Under the pieces are notes generated by a model. That model did not search any database. It worked only from the letters and a program-made list of their open reading frames with translations, and was not told where the DNA came from. Made by a program: the position numbers and the translations under genes. Positions 38,055-50,586 of a stretch of DNA of 52,500 nt are shown one piece after another; within the stretch, counting starts at the first letter, position 1, and each line of letters opens with the position of its first letter. This stretch comes from Glandiceps talaboti (Eukaryota; Hemichordata; Enteropneusta; Spengelidae), in NCBI RefSeq assembly GCF_964340395.1, contig NC_135558.1:2792501-2845000 (forward strand). The letters run 5' to 3'.

Positions 38055-38402
38055 ATTTGCATAATTAATGGTTTTAATGAGGTAATATCTTAAGAATGCA
38101 AACTTCAAATTCAATATAATTTGGTACATATATTAAGCATAACATAGCGCATATCAGCTGTAAAGTTGTTTATGTAGCCTACAGTTTTAATGAATAATTT
38201 GCATAATTGTTGAGCTTTGGTAATTAGGCTACATATTAAGAATGAAAGTTTCAAATTCAAAATCATTTGGCACAGACATCAACCATAACAAAGCACACAT
38301 ATCCTATAAAGCCTATTTGCATGGTTTTTATTTTTTAATGATTGACATGCATAATTGATTATTTGTAATTAAGCTATATCTTAATAAGAATGCATTCAAA
38401 CA
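38055..38402. repeat. Degenerate tandem array, about 145-bp unit, 2.5 copies
   Basis: Each copy has TTTGCATAATTAATGG-like sequence, then TAATTAGGCTACATATTAAG-like, AATGCAAACTTCAAATTCAA-like, ATTTGGTACA and CATAACAAAGCACAC-like sequence. Copies start near 38055, 38199 and 38348. They diverge by roughly a quarter by eye. Confidence 0.8.
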
Positions 38403-41400
38403 ATGTGTGTAGGAGCAAAAACCACGGTTTGCCCTTACGGGAGGCATTCAGTTTAAATCTGGTTATTTTTTACTAGTGTTAGTCAGTGGACAAAATGCAA
38501 ATACACAATAAATAATTAGATATTATTCATCACTATTTTCCTTCGTTGAGCCAATGAAAACACGAGTGACCTAAGGGGCCTTGTCACTACGAGTCACCAG
38601 ATGAGTAGTGATAAACCCTTAGGACAAAAGTATATTTAGGCTGAATGAAGACAAATATTAAGTAAGATATAATGTAATTATACCTTCTCATGCATAATTT
38701 ATTATTAAAATATGGGAAAAAAGACGATTCACGAGTACCACAGAACCAGTGACATAGACACGAGTTGTCGTAGAACGACCAGGGTATATCATCCATATTT
38801 TCTGTTTAAAGACAATAATTTTGATTGTGCATGATATAATAAAAGCTATTTAGAATGAAATATATGTGCTAGAGTTGGTTAGATATGCACATAGAAGTTT
38901 GGAAAGAAACCAAGGCTAGTGTTTAAAAATACCAAAATATTACGTCATAATGTCTGCATATATATAAATCCCTTGCGAGAGTTCTGCTAGATCTTGGACA
39001 TGATTCATTTGTATGTTTTAGTAATAAGAATATCTCACCAAGACGATTAAGTTAAATACAGTTACAGACGAGTCCTTTTAAATAAATGAACACACGTTCG
39101 AATATACAGAGATGGTATCCCTTGGCGACGGAGTTACAGTCGGTCTGTTTTCGCATTAACCGTCAATCTATTAATACTTATCTAAAGTTCAGACCACTGT
39201 ACTATTTAACTGCAACGGATTTGAAAATTGAACTATCTGTGCAGACTGAGCCAATTCACCCTGGCAGAAATTATCATTAAAGTTGACCGTTCTAATCAGG
39301 TCAAAGTTCATCTACGTTTAATCACTGATTGTTTTACGACTGGTTAATTGCATGATTGATGACGTAGATGGCGTAAAACATATAATGAATATGAATTAAA
39401 AGAGTAATAGCAAGTTTCATCTCGACTCCGGATGGAGACAATAAAGTGACCGACATCAAAAACAGTATGTCGAGAAAAAATGAACGTGTGAGTTTAAAGA
39501 GAACGCGTTTTGAATAGAACAGGGTTTTACAAGCAATGTGATGTACCGCTTGAATAATCAAGATAGTCAATTTGATAGACATCGACGTGTAGAAAAAATC
39601 CATTAGACTGGAAATTCTTGTGTGGATATGGAAGAAGTGTCCTAAAGGTAGTATATTATTGGATGATTAGAAGTGAAAATGATATCTTAATCACATGCCA
39701 CTGCTATCATTTGAAGTGCTGGCCCGTAGCACTGTACCACATGACAACTCCATATACATGATGCACATTACAATTCATTGATTTGAAAATAGAAAGACCG
39801 TCTATGATAAAAAGACTGCAAGTATTTCGATATTGTAGCGAATAGTGCGAATGATTGCTACAGTGTAGGTTCGTGTTTCCCTTCTTATGAATTCCTATTA
39901 AATAATATCTTGCGAGCGTTCATAAAGTTTAATTTGGCGAAAGGGGACTCTGTAAGTACCTTCCCTGTTGAAGGTTTGTCGTGAGCGAGTAATTATTCAT
40001 TACTGGTACAGTTATACAGAGCAATGATAGATTACTCCATGGGTGTCAAATCATTCCGGTATGGCCAGCCTTTTTAATGCATCCAGCGATCATGACCATG
40101 CATAACACGTCTTTGCTGTCTCGTTTTTCGTTTACAGCGCCACCCTTCATCACTGAAATGAAATGTACAAATGACACGTATCTAATTTTAAACTGTTAAA
40201 TGTCGTGAGGTAGAAATTGATAAAGACAACCCGAGTGTGCACAAGATGATGAACAGGCTCCGAGGAATGTGGACAATATGAGACACACACCTATCAAATA
40301 ATGGTTTATTCGTAATAAACAGAATCATAGAGTGACGTGATCTCAGTGTCATTTGAAAGATGCATGTCAATAACTTTGTGACTAGCATAACTAATATTTT
40401 CATACTCACTCAGGAAACACATCCATCATTGCTACATCGGCGAATGAATGTGCCAAGCCCATATCCCTAATACACCGCAAGAGGGCGACGCTCATGTTCA
40501 TGGCATTCAACAGGTGGTTCTATATTTTTGCTATTGTAACGATCAATAACACTGCAATATGTCCGCTGTATAATTGAGTACAAAATGGTTTGAATTTACG
40601 AGTAGTTTGAACCTAAACGGTTTTCTAAAGGTGATAAATTTGAATACCATTTTGTATTGCAATATGGTTCTTTTTCGACTCAGATACTGCTACGTTTAGT
40701 AGTAATCCTACCATCACGCCAACACCAACAGCTTTAACTACGGATCACTACCTGCGTGCTGCTCGTTTTTGAGTTTATAAAATATGAATGGATAAATGAC
40801 TGACTTCGAGATCACGACAATGTCAACATACAATATTTTGGGGTGGAAGAACGGATGCACGAAATAGCTGGTTCTTCGGGGTACGAAAATGAGAAAATGA
40901 TGACGAAATAAATAATCACAGTGTTTATATTATAGAAAAAGAAAAGGTTATTCCGTCGGCCATTTAATGCAACATTACAGTCACTTTGCCACAAATAAGA
41001 ATATTCATGAAAACATGGATATTAAACAAGTTTAATGTATTGCAATTAAAATAAATTCTTATATCGGATATCTTCTATATTTACTACAATCCAATAATAC
41101 CGATGCAAAGTATACATTAGCCGTTTGGCGTATGCACTTAGTGTTATTATGAACTATAACGTGGTGATATTTTTAAAAATTGACATCATACAACACACGG
41201 CATTCATACCTGTAACGTAGAACATTATCTACTAAGGTACCCTGGTATGACAATAGAATGATACAAAGAACTGCTGACAATAACACATTTACGAATTCTA
41301 CTTAGCCTTTACAGCTGTTTCCTTGTTTGACAAATAAATCCTTTGAATCTAAATTTCTAACTGCATAGCCGTGTTTACTATGTGCTGAAAAAGCCTATGA

Positions 41401-42449
41401 ATTATCCTTATAGTTGATATCAATAAACAAAAGATTATATGTAAAAATACTTGTTGTTCATGTCATTTCATAACCTCCTCGTGTGCATTAAAGTCCGTGA
41501 CTTTATGTTTTTTTGGTGGTTTATCCTGTTTTATGTTGATATAGACTCATATGTTATTTTCTAAAACATATTTAACCACTTCGCATGAGGAAACCATACA
41601 TGACGTAAAAATGACATTATGAAATAATTTAATAAATTCGAAAAAAAAATATTTTTTCTGTTTTCCCGCGTTTTCGCTTTTTGCACTTCTAGTACACTTT
41701 GATTGTGATTTGTATTTAGATAAATTTTAGTACTTAGTGACAATTTTTGAATTATTGAAAATTGGACCTCAGTTTCAGATTGTGTTATTTCAATAATGGA
41801 ACATATTGTGAAATGCCTATACATACTTCTGCATGGGGAAAAAGTAAAATTAACATACACGTGATACATACTTATACGTTATAGGTTACAAAATTTAGAA
41901 TATCTATCATCCAATTTGCTCATAATGAAATGACCAACAAGCGATATGTCACAGTATCCTCATTTTGTCGAATAATCTAGCGAAAACAGCAACAAAACTA
42001 TTTACAGACATTATTGTGTTTTTTTTCATTGACGTCGAGAGATCTTAACGCCATATGTGCATGTAGTAATACGTCAGTCAATGACGTCACAGGTAACTCT
42101 CTCTGTGTTTAAATATGGGTTAAGCATTTATGAGAGCATGACAAATTGAATGAAATATCAGAGGGTTATACAGTACCCGGATGTACACAGGGTAATGAAC
42201 GGGAATCATGGTATAGGTTGCTATTGACTGCTTGTATACCAATACATCGGTTGTTATCCACGTTACAAGTATATAATATTAATGTCATGGCGGCAAACTA
42301 CAAAGACACTGACGTTGGCTGACGAACAATAAACTAACACACTGGTGATTAAAACCTACATTGACAACTTAAATACACATCAACTAAATAAGTAGACTAA
42401 ACACAGGAAATTAACTATATGTTAATTATACTAATTTAAACTAACTAAC
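38403..42449. other. Noncoding DNA, nothing confidently recognised
   Basis: Contains a CTCF-like site at 40474-40490 and a CRE octamer at 42082-42089. The open frames (for example 39086-39280 + and 41869-41561 -) have no recognised content. Confidence 0.45.
40474..40490 (+). promoter_or_regulatory. CTCF-like site
   Basis: ACCGCAAGAGGGCGACG fits the CTCF core with AGAGGGCG, in the same orientation as the site at 9093. Confidence 0.45.
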
Positions 42450-42459
42450 AAACAAACAA

Positions 42460-42499
<40 letters not shown>

Positions 42500-42564
42500 A
42501 CAAAGAAACTTAACTGAACAGACAAACGTTTTGACAAATAAACAAACAAACAAACAAACAAACA
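42450..42564. repeat. (CAAA)n/(CAAG)n microsatellites
   Basis: CAAA units pass into about ten CAAG units (42464-42499). After a 40-bp gap a second AAAC block follows (42537-42563). Confidence 0.95.
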
Positions 42565-42655
42565 AGACTAAGCAGATAATTTTTTAAACTAAATAACCGC
42601 GACGTTAACATACAAACTGATTGACTAAACTAAACAGATCAAATAAGAAATAAAC

Positions 42656-42668
42656 AAACTGACTGACT

Positions 42669-42738
<70 letters not shown>

Positions 42739-42766
42739 TAGATAGACAGACAGACAGACAGACAGG

Positions 42767-42851
<85 letters not shown>
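42656..42851. repeat. (GACA)n microsatellite
   Basis: Three GACT units, then about 46 GACA units with rare GATA, GGCA and AACA variants. The minus strand reads as a long VCLS repeat, which is an artefact. Confidence 0.98.
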
Positions 42852-43229
42852 TAATAAATTTACTAAAAGATAAGTTCACCTTAATTAACCTATTAATTGA
42901 CTGATTATATTAGACTTGTTATCGCATACAAAACGAAAGTAAGTCTTTCAGATGAACAAAGAGAGTGTGTCCGATGGGGGCGCTTTTAAACATATGATTA
43001 ATTAAAAGGAGTTTGTTTTTATTTCCTGCCATATTGGGTGTAGTACAATTTAACGCCGGAAGGTGCCAGTTTTAGGTAAAACGAATTTCCAGTATGTCTA
43101 ATATACGTCACCGTTCATGTATATTACGTTTAACAATGGCTATAGACGTCACAAACAGAGTTTCCATTCAAAGCAAATACAATAGAAGCAAGTTGACTTG
43201 AAACAAAACGTCATCGAGCTCAACAACAA

Positions 43230-43555
43230 CAACTGACTAACATTGCTTGATTTTACCGGCTGGTGCAACAAAAATCTTACTAACACTGCTACATTGTATT
43301 GCCTGGCATCACAATATTTTACAACAATGCTACATTTTAATCACTTGAGCTACTATCATCTTTAGTAATTGCTAAATTATATACATTGTAACAACATATA
43401 CTTTATTTTAGTATGCCAGTGGATTAAAAAGTGACAAGTGTATACTTGAATTTTATTGTGTCAGAATAAAGTGTAGCAATATTACTAAGACTGTTATCAA
43501 GCCAGACAATACGGTGTTAGCAACATTACTAACATTTTTGTCCAGCCAGACAACA
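43230..43555. repeat. Decayed relatives of the 51-bp minisatellite
   Basis: TCTTACTAACACTGCTACAT at 43274-43293, followed by a shortened copy and by TTACTAAGACTG and ATTACTAACATTT pieces, matches the TTACTAACACTGCTACATTT core of the 16.5 kb array. Confidence 0.65.
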
Positions 43556-45090
43556 ACGTTATATATATATATTGATGATAATACGATTCCAAATACATTC
43601 ATACATTCATAGGGAAAGTAAACGCATGGTTACTATTAGTTGTAAAGCTTATTATTCATTATTGGAATAAAAACAGTCGTAAAGTTAACGTTTGTAGTTA
43701 CTATATTCAAGAAATATATGTTAACGATGTCATTTCAGCCTATAACAACACAGTATGTATATTGTGTTTGTCTACTTCTGAATCACATAATTGTCTTCAT
43801 TTATTTCTGTTACGGAAGTATTGTGACCAACCATCTTTGGGTCAAAGTAATTTAAAAAAATAAAAAGCGAAATAAAATAAATCTCGACCTACCTACCCTA
43901 TTTTCTGAAGTCATTGTATCGGAAACAAATATTTTATTTTTTAATTATATTTTCTCCTTAGATGTCAAAATGAATTTTAAAAATTGGAATCCAACATGGC
44001 TGTCGTATACTGTGTTACCGCTTTGCGAAAATAAAAGGTGGTTGACGTCATTAAAGATGAATCAAATCTTCAGATTTCCATTATTTCAAAAAGACCAGTA
44101 ACAAATTTTCATATGACAAAGCCTTGAAAGTACTGAGGATACACTTCGTTAGTCAATTTCACGGAAAATCGAGATGCCATTCTACCATGTTTCAATTTAT
44201 GGTGAAAAAAATGCATACAAGCCAAATATGCATCAATTTGATAACCATATAAAAAAAATAAATCCTGAATACAAAAATAGCAACTGACAAATACTATTCA
44301 TTCAATAGACTCCTAAGTCTACAATTGTACAAATCGGTGAACATATGTGATAGAATTAAACCTTAACCCAAACAATTTTTTTAGCTTATATGTGTTTCAC
44401 TTATGATGTATCATTTAGTCCTTAACGAGATGTCATTATATTTGGCGTGAGACTTGGTCTGGTGTTTAAGTTGAGTCTAATTTATTGAGCCCGAAATTCA
44501 ATAAATCTCGGATCACTGACTGCTTCTCAGTTAAACATAGTATCTGTACTGACCCCAGGACTATAGCATGATGAGTTATAACATGTATGTCAACAAATGA
44601 GTCTTAAACGGAGAGAGCTTGTTGCCGGGATTAAAGACATTCGTACAATTTCAACAGCTCCTTGTCTTTCTCGTTTTGTTATTCATTCTATTGTGCTAGA
44701 GGTTAGGAAAGGTGAATGAGAATACAAGAATATATCGATATATCAACTCTTGCAGGAGACGACTTGTATGTGTTGCTAAGGACAAATACCACATGAAAAG
44801 CGGACATGTTTTTGAAAAAAAAAGACAGACAACCGGTCATGTCCAAATATATATACTTTTTTCATTTCATTATGGATGAATTTATTTAAGGGATATGGTC
44901 TCAATGGTCTGCATGGTTTTTAATTATGGTTAAATGACCCCATATTGCAATATCTTTACATTATACCAACTTTTACAATATTAGAAATTGTGTCTGACCC
45001 AGTACAGTTTTCCTCAGAAAAATCATTAGTATATGATATAAAAATGTTACTAGTACATAATTTTTTGTACACAATCAATCAAAACAACGA
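43556..45090. other. Noncoding DNA with dispersed repeat fragments
   Basis: The stretch 43878-43915 (GAAATAAAATAAATCTCGAC then CTACCTACCCTATTTTCTGA) resembles the right part of the element at 50587-50969. A CRE octamer lies at 44043-44050. The stretch 43975-44200 partly resembles 45930-46340. Confidence 0.5.
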
Positions 45091-45094
45091 CAGC

Positions 45095-45100
45095 AATAAC

Positions 45101-45142
<42 letters not shown>
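45095..45142. repeat. (CAA)n microsatellite
   Basis: About fifteen CAA units. The plus-strand frame 44945-45184 reads it as polyglutamine, but nothing else supports a gene. Confidence 0.95.
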
Positions 45143-45379
45143 CTGCAACTCTCTCGGTTTTCAAGCTTCGTTGTGCATAATTAACCCCCTCTAGCACCCT
45201 ACATCAACTCAGATTTGATTATGAAATAAACCTTTATTGTGTACGTGCATTGTATATTTTTTGTAATTTACACTCTGACCTTGGTTGAAATGGGTCTCTG
45301 TGCCAGTTCACTAGAACTGCGGCTGAATGTGGCGAAATTTATCGATTTGTAATGGCTTTGTCAATGACTGTTGAATAAA

Positions 45380-45690
45380 ATATAGTATTTACATAAAAAT
45401 CATATTGTTTACATAAAAATTAGAAAATTAAAATTACAGTATTTAAATTAAAATGATATTACTTACATAACAATTATAGTACATAAAAATAATGGAATTT
45501 ACATAAAAATTATACTATTTACATATAAATTATAGTATTTGCATAATAATTATAGTATTTACATATACATTATAATATTTACATATAAATTATAGTATTT
45601 GCATAAATATTATAGTATTTTCATAAAATTTACAGTATTTACATATAAATCATGGCATTTACATAAAAAATATAGTATTTACATAAACCT
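45380..45690. repeat. AT-rich minisatellite, about 22-bp unit, about 14 copies
   Basis: The consensus is TTATAGTATTTACATAAAAA and variants (ACATATAAAT, GCATAATAAT). Copies differ at several positions but keep the spacing. Confidence 0.9.
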
Positions 45691-45929
45691 ATATATGAAG
45701 TCAATATCTTCGCTCTATTTTTTGTTAAAATTCTACAGTTGTTGATTTGAAATTTTCATATTTAAATAATGTTTAACACAGACTGACTGTGGTAAATAAA
45801 CTCGTCAAACTTTTGCTGTTACACTACTCAAGAAGCCCTCCAAATTAAAATCATTTAAAAAAATCTAGGGTCTCCATACAAACGTTATGAAATGGAGGGC
45901 AAAATGATATCAAAATTTAGTCATTTTAG

Positions 45930-45970
45930 AATCCAATATGGCCGCCATCCAATATGGCCGCCGAATATTG
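45930..45970 (+). promoter_or_regulatory. Tandem YY1-like motifs
   Basis: AATCCAATATGGCCGCC occurs as a tandem pair (CCAATATGGCCGCC at about 45933 and 45949). GCCGCCAT/ATGGCGGC is the YY1 core. It may instead be part of a dispersed repeat. Confidence 0.35.
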
Positions 45971-46339
45971 TGTTAAAAGATGACAAAATTCGCGATTTCA
46001 TTGAAAACAAGACAGTGAACCCCACATTTAATTTATTATTTAGAAACGATCATGAACAATCTTTTAATATATAGGAAAGTTTGTTGAGAATTTAACAATT
46101 TTGATTTTTAGGGAAATCCATATCCGAGGTGCATGTTACCTTACAGCACACAACCTTTGAATTATACAACTCATTTACACTTGGTGTTATTATGTCAAAA
46201 ATAGGTTGACGGAAAATACAATATATACTACACAATCGAACGTATGTTCAAAATTGTATGACCAAGCCCTGTAAATATGTCTCATAGTTCCATAGGCCTA
46301 TTTGTTATGCTTGACAAAATTTCGATGCCAGACTATTAA

Positions 46340-48358
46340 TGACATTCTCATCCAAGTACCAAGTCTGTATTTCCATATGATAGGATTTGAATAGCCACGC
46401 CCAGCATGCCAATTTACCTCCTATTTACTATTCATAATAATGATTGTCCCTGATTCAAGGATGATTTGCATTACAAAAGTAATGCAACATTTTCATTTTA
46501 TGTATACTTAAATGCAATGTAAAGACTAAAAAAGGTCTGTTATGTAACATGAATGCAAATATGATTTTTAAAATGCACTGCAAATACTCTTAGATAATAT
46601 TTGGTCATTTTGTCCACATTTCGTCTTGCTATATGATGTGTTTTCTACGTGTATTGTACTTGATATCGAAATTTTCAATTACCAGGCATTTAGGAGATTT
46701 CACTTGAATTTTGTTTATTGCCTTACCTAGCCTATAACCATGATAAATGTTAGTCTAGGCTTCAGATAAAATATTGTTTGTCTAATTCATTTAAACATGT
46801 AAATCTTTCAAATAATCCAATATTATCAGAGGGAATTAATGGCCATCGAATGCTACAACGACTAGTACTGTTGTTGCTTTTATGCCAGGGCGATAATCAA
46901 ATATTTCAATTTCCCTAGTTCTCTTGTTTGCAATTTTGTTGAAGTTCTCTTGCGTAACAGTCAATTTTGAAATATAGTATTATGCACATAAATTCATATC
47001 CATACTGCAATCTACAAATCTAATTACCGTTACAATCCTGAAAATAAATGATACAATAGGACAACTTATGAAATAAACTACACGAGTAGCTAATTGATGA
47101 AATAGAACACACAGAGGTAACTAACAGACGAAACGAAATATTAAGAAATTGTTCTTCGTATAAAGATACAAAAATATTGGATGACGTCACCATTAAAAAA
47201 AGTTGCGTGTGGATATAAATATTGGAATATGAATTCCTAGCTATGTATAAACATACATGCATGCAAGTGGAAACCCAATGGAATATGGTGGTGATTGAAA
47301 GGTAGTAATGAACTACATTGTAGGGGGATAGATTTCTTAACAAAACATTATTTCAGTGATTGTGCGTTCCATTCATGACATAGTTTGCAATCGACACGTC
47401 TTGCAACCCTGATAACTGTAATTTTCATATAGAAATCCGATCAATGGAAACACAATTTCTGTTCGAATTTTCACATGAAGAACAGCTGGTGTAATTTACT
47501 GGCTCAGCAATTCTTTTTTTGTGTTTTTTGCAAGTATTTGCTTAATTAATTTTAGAATGTAAGATACGTCTTCATAAACTCAGTTAGTACTGTTTGTTGT
47601 GTTTACGGTCTGCTCAACAATATTGTGTGTTTTATCATCAATGTCGTTTTTAAAGTTAGACTTATAATACCATCTGTTTCCGGTACACAAGACGGAACAT
47701 CACGGTTTTTTATTTATTTAATAACTCATAGAAAACCTAAAATCATATCAGTAACATATACCTGGACGTAAATCTATATGATTTAACGATTCGCGAGTAG
47801 ATTGTTGGATATGTCAACATTTTTCTATGAGAATAATATTTCAAAAGTCGATTATAGATATTCGTACAATTACTGTGTTTTAACCATGACAGATTATTAG
47901 TAAAACGTACTTTTTAAATCATAATATTGAATTTATCAATAATTCTACTAAAATTCGGCGTTAACTTTCATATAAATGCTATTGCATGATATCATACCAG
48001 TATGAGAAAAATGGTTAACAAATATTACTGGGGTTTGTCTCTATAGAGATATTTACGTGACGTGCAGCACACCACTTGGTATTATTTATGTTAGTACTCT
48101 TTGTTAGTAATGAAATTACTGTATTCGACTCTGAAAAGAGTCGCCATCTATCAATTTTCAATGATTTTTTATACATTTTTGTTAGAATATAATTTGCGAT
48201 TAGTCGTGTAAGTGTTGATTAAAGGTACGGGAAGTGTACATTTGGTGATGAGAGAGAAGGTAAACTTTCAGCTATCTCGGGATATAGCTGGAGATGCATT
48301 ATCCCCGGGATTCTGATACCAAAAAAAAGTCATGGTGATACGGTGGTGGAAAGCTCAC
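46340..48358. other. Noncoding DNA, nothing recognised
   Basis: AT-rich sequence with a CRE octamer at 47182-47189. The minus-strand frame at 47343-47020 (107 codons) is unrecognised. Confidence 0.45.
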
Positions 48359-48524
48359 CTTGCTGCCTGTATCTGTTTCTACGTGGTCTGTTTCGTCTTG
48401 GGTTCCTTACATACAAGTCAAAAGGTGTACCCTCCTCCATCTCGAAGTCTATTTCCGCCACTGCACTACATAGAAGTATCACCGTAGCTTTCATGTTGCC
48501 ACCATCAAGATGGCTTCTTTGCGA
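48359..48524 (-). CDS. Exon of an unrecognised Arg-rich protein
   Basis: The acceptor cacaccattctatcag and the donor CAGCAAG|GTGAGC border 55 codons open in phase 0, leaving one base over. The peptide runs SQRSHLDGGNMKATVILLCS, AVAEIDFEMEEGTPFDLYVR, NPRRNRPRRNRYRQQ. From the internal Met it resembles a short signal peptide (KATVILLCSAVA) followed by an acidic patch and a basic RRNRPRRNRYRQ tail, so this could be a first coding exon of a secreted protein. Its end phase fits an exon starting at 32828, which would continue in a similarly Arg/Gln-rich style. No family is recognised. Confidence 0.55.
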
Positions 48525-49104
48525 CTGATAGAATGGTGTGCATAACTACCTAGCTGGTGAGTGGGCTGGTCCTCGCCACACACAGCTTGTTATTGAGTGA
48601 CAGTACGGGACACATATGGTTCTCAGTTATTGTCAACACTTTGTCTGGTATATTAGATACTAATACAATTTATCATACATCATGTCATTTTCTGTATTTT
48701 TGTCAATGTACAGGTAAATTTCAATAACTTTTTAGAACCATAAGTACACGACCACGTTCGCGTAACAAGTGGAGTATTTGTATAGCCTAATTGACGGTTA
48801 TATTAGCGCTTGTTGACCCTGGAAACAGAACATAATAGTGTACAACAGCTTCCTGCCGAGTTCGACGTGTAATACACCAATAGTTATAATGAAGATAAAA
48901 GCAGAAGTTTTAGCCAGACTTGGACTTGTCCTTTTATTCATACTCAAGTTATGCCATACTCAAGTCCATCTGTGTTGAAAAGTTTATCGTACCATATCAC
49001 TGTAGTTGGACTGATACTACGAACTCATCCAGTTATGATGAAGTAACATGACATGGAAAAATGAAACCTTATCTGGAATATTGCCTGAACTTTGATAGAT
49101 TTCA

Positions 49105-49116
49105 CCCCCCCCCCCC
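49105..49116. repeat. Homopolymer C12
   Basis: Twelve consecutive C residues. Confidence 0.9.
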
Positions 49117-49221
49117 TCCTTTGGTAAATACGCAATGTTCTATAATAAGCTATTGACATGTTAGGGAAATTCTGTCATAATTTTATGAAAACAATATGTT
49201 ATTTCGCACAATATAAAATTA

Positions 49222-49229
49222 TACATATA

Positions 49230-49269
<40 letters not shown>

Positions 49270-49300
49270 AATTAATTATATATTATATATGCAAATTACT
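49222..49300. repeat. (TA)n with duplicated ATATATGCAAATTA
   Basis: About 20 TA units, then TATATATGCAAATTA twice (about 49260 and 49284), separated by ATTATATATTA. ATGCAAAT is an octamer (POU-factor) motif. Confidence 0.85.
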
Positions 49301-49555
49301 GGTCTGTTGTGTGAATAGATGGTTCATATTAAAACACACGTATTAGATTTTTTTAATTTTAGCCCCTCCGAAAGGGGTCGTTGTACTTTCTGGATCACGA
49401 TCATTTTTTTGTGAAAATATCAACACTACAATCAACTTAAAGGATGATGTCAGTCTATTGGAAGACATGACTAACCTCATTTCTCTGTCATTCGCTTGAT
49501 TCATCATTTCTAGGTAATAAATTTTATGAGTCACATATTGGAAAGGGAGAAAACG

Positions 49556-49572
49556 ACAGCAAGAGGGCGATG
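49556..49572 (+). promoter_or_regulatory. CTCF-like site
   Basis: ACAGCAAGAGGGCGATG shares GCAAGAGGGCGA with the site at 40474. It is a weaker match to the consensus. Confidence 0.35.
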
Positions 49573-50586
49573 TTCACTTTACCGAACCGTCCAGCGTTGT
49601 TGGTCAAGCTTTTTCTGATTCTATAATTAAAACCTATTAAACATTAACGGACAGAAGCTGAGTTGATATTTTTATGCATAATTTTTGTTGCATATTTAAA
49701 AGGTACTGACGGTATTCTTTACTTGAACTATTACTTGCAATTGACTGAACTCAAACTGGGTATAACTTATAAACAATCCGATGACGTAATTTAAAACACG
49801 TATGAAAAATGTCGAGGAGATCCTATTACACAATCAACTGTTCTAACAATGCCAGAAGACAAATGCTATACATAATAGAAGACATTAACATTATACTATA
49901 GTAGTTAAATCAAGGTTTTATGTAAGCAATTTCACTCGAGTGAAAACCTTAAAATCAGCTTGTGCCACTTCAACGAAAGTTGAGTTTGTCCTCAGTATAA
50001 ATACAGTAAACACATCAAATAACAACAACCATGGACCTGTTGTCCGGATACAAAGGATGCCATCCTTTACATTGAATAAATTTTACATGAACGACTTGAC
50101 ACATAACTCGAAAATGAAACATCGCAACAGCCATAAACATTCATATTCACATTTCTCGTTGCAACGAATGAAGCATTTTTCAACCTCTACGACATAAAGT
50201 TGCTTTTGAGAAAACTATGATAGTTCACTACAGTATACCTGACTTAGCTAAAAGTTACACACATACCACAATTACTTGGAATCAGTCGTCCCCCACCCAT
50301 CACTATACTTGCTAAGAAAGGGCAGGTATTAAAATTTCTATGTTCTTGCTTGAAAGTGTGCGTTAAATGGACTTACTTCAGTTTCCAAATTTGCACCGGA
50401 TTTTTTCAGACCAAAAGCAGTATTGGCGGCCATTTTGTAATTGTAATGATATTTATACTTTTGACAAAATACTCACATACTTACAACAAAGTAAATAGTG
50501 CTTGGATGAACTATTGAAGGCATAATATTACTATTTACAGTTACGATATGACATGCTCTGGCATGTTCAACCGGTATATTATCAAT

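Larger units (their letters stand above)
48525..50586. other. Noncoding DNA, nothing recognised
   Basis: Contains a C12 run at 49105-49116, TA-rich sequence at 49222-49300, a CTCF-like site at 49556-49572 and a possible solo end of the 12.16 kb MITE at about 49957-49977. The plus-strand frame 49940-50197 is unrecognised. Confidence 0.45.

Noticed and set aside
42625-42879. VCLS-repeat minus-strand frame
   Set aside because: Translation of the GACA array.
44945-45184. Polyglutamine protein
   Set aside because: A CAA microsatellite in a short frame without gene signals.
48343-48528. Plus-strand frame opposite the 48.4-kb exon
   Set aside because: The minus strand has matching acceptor and donor sites at both ends; the plus frame has none.
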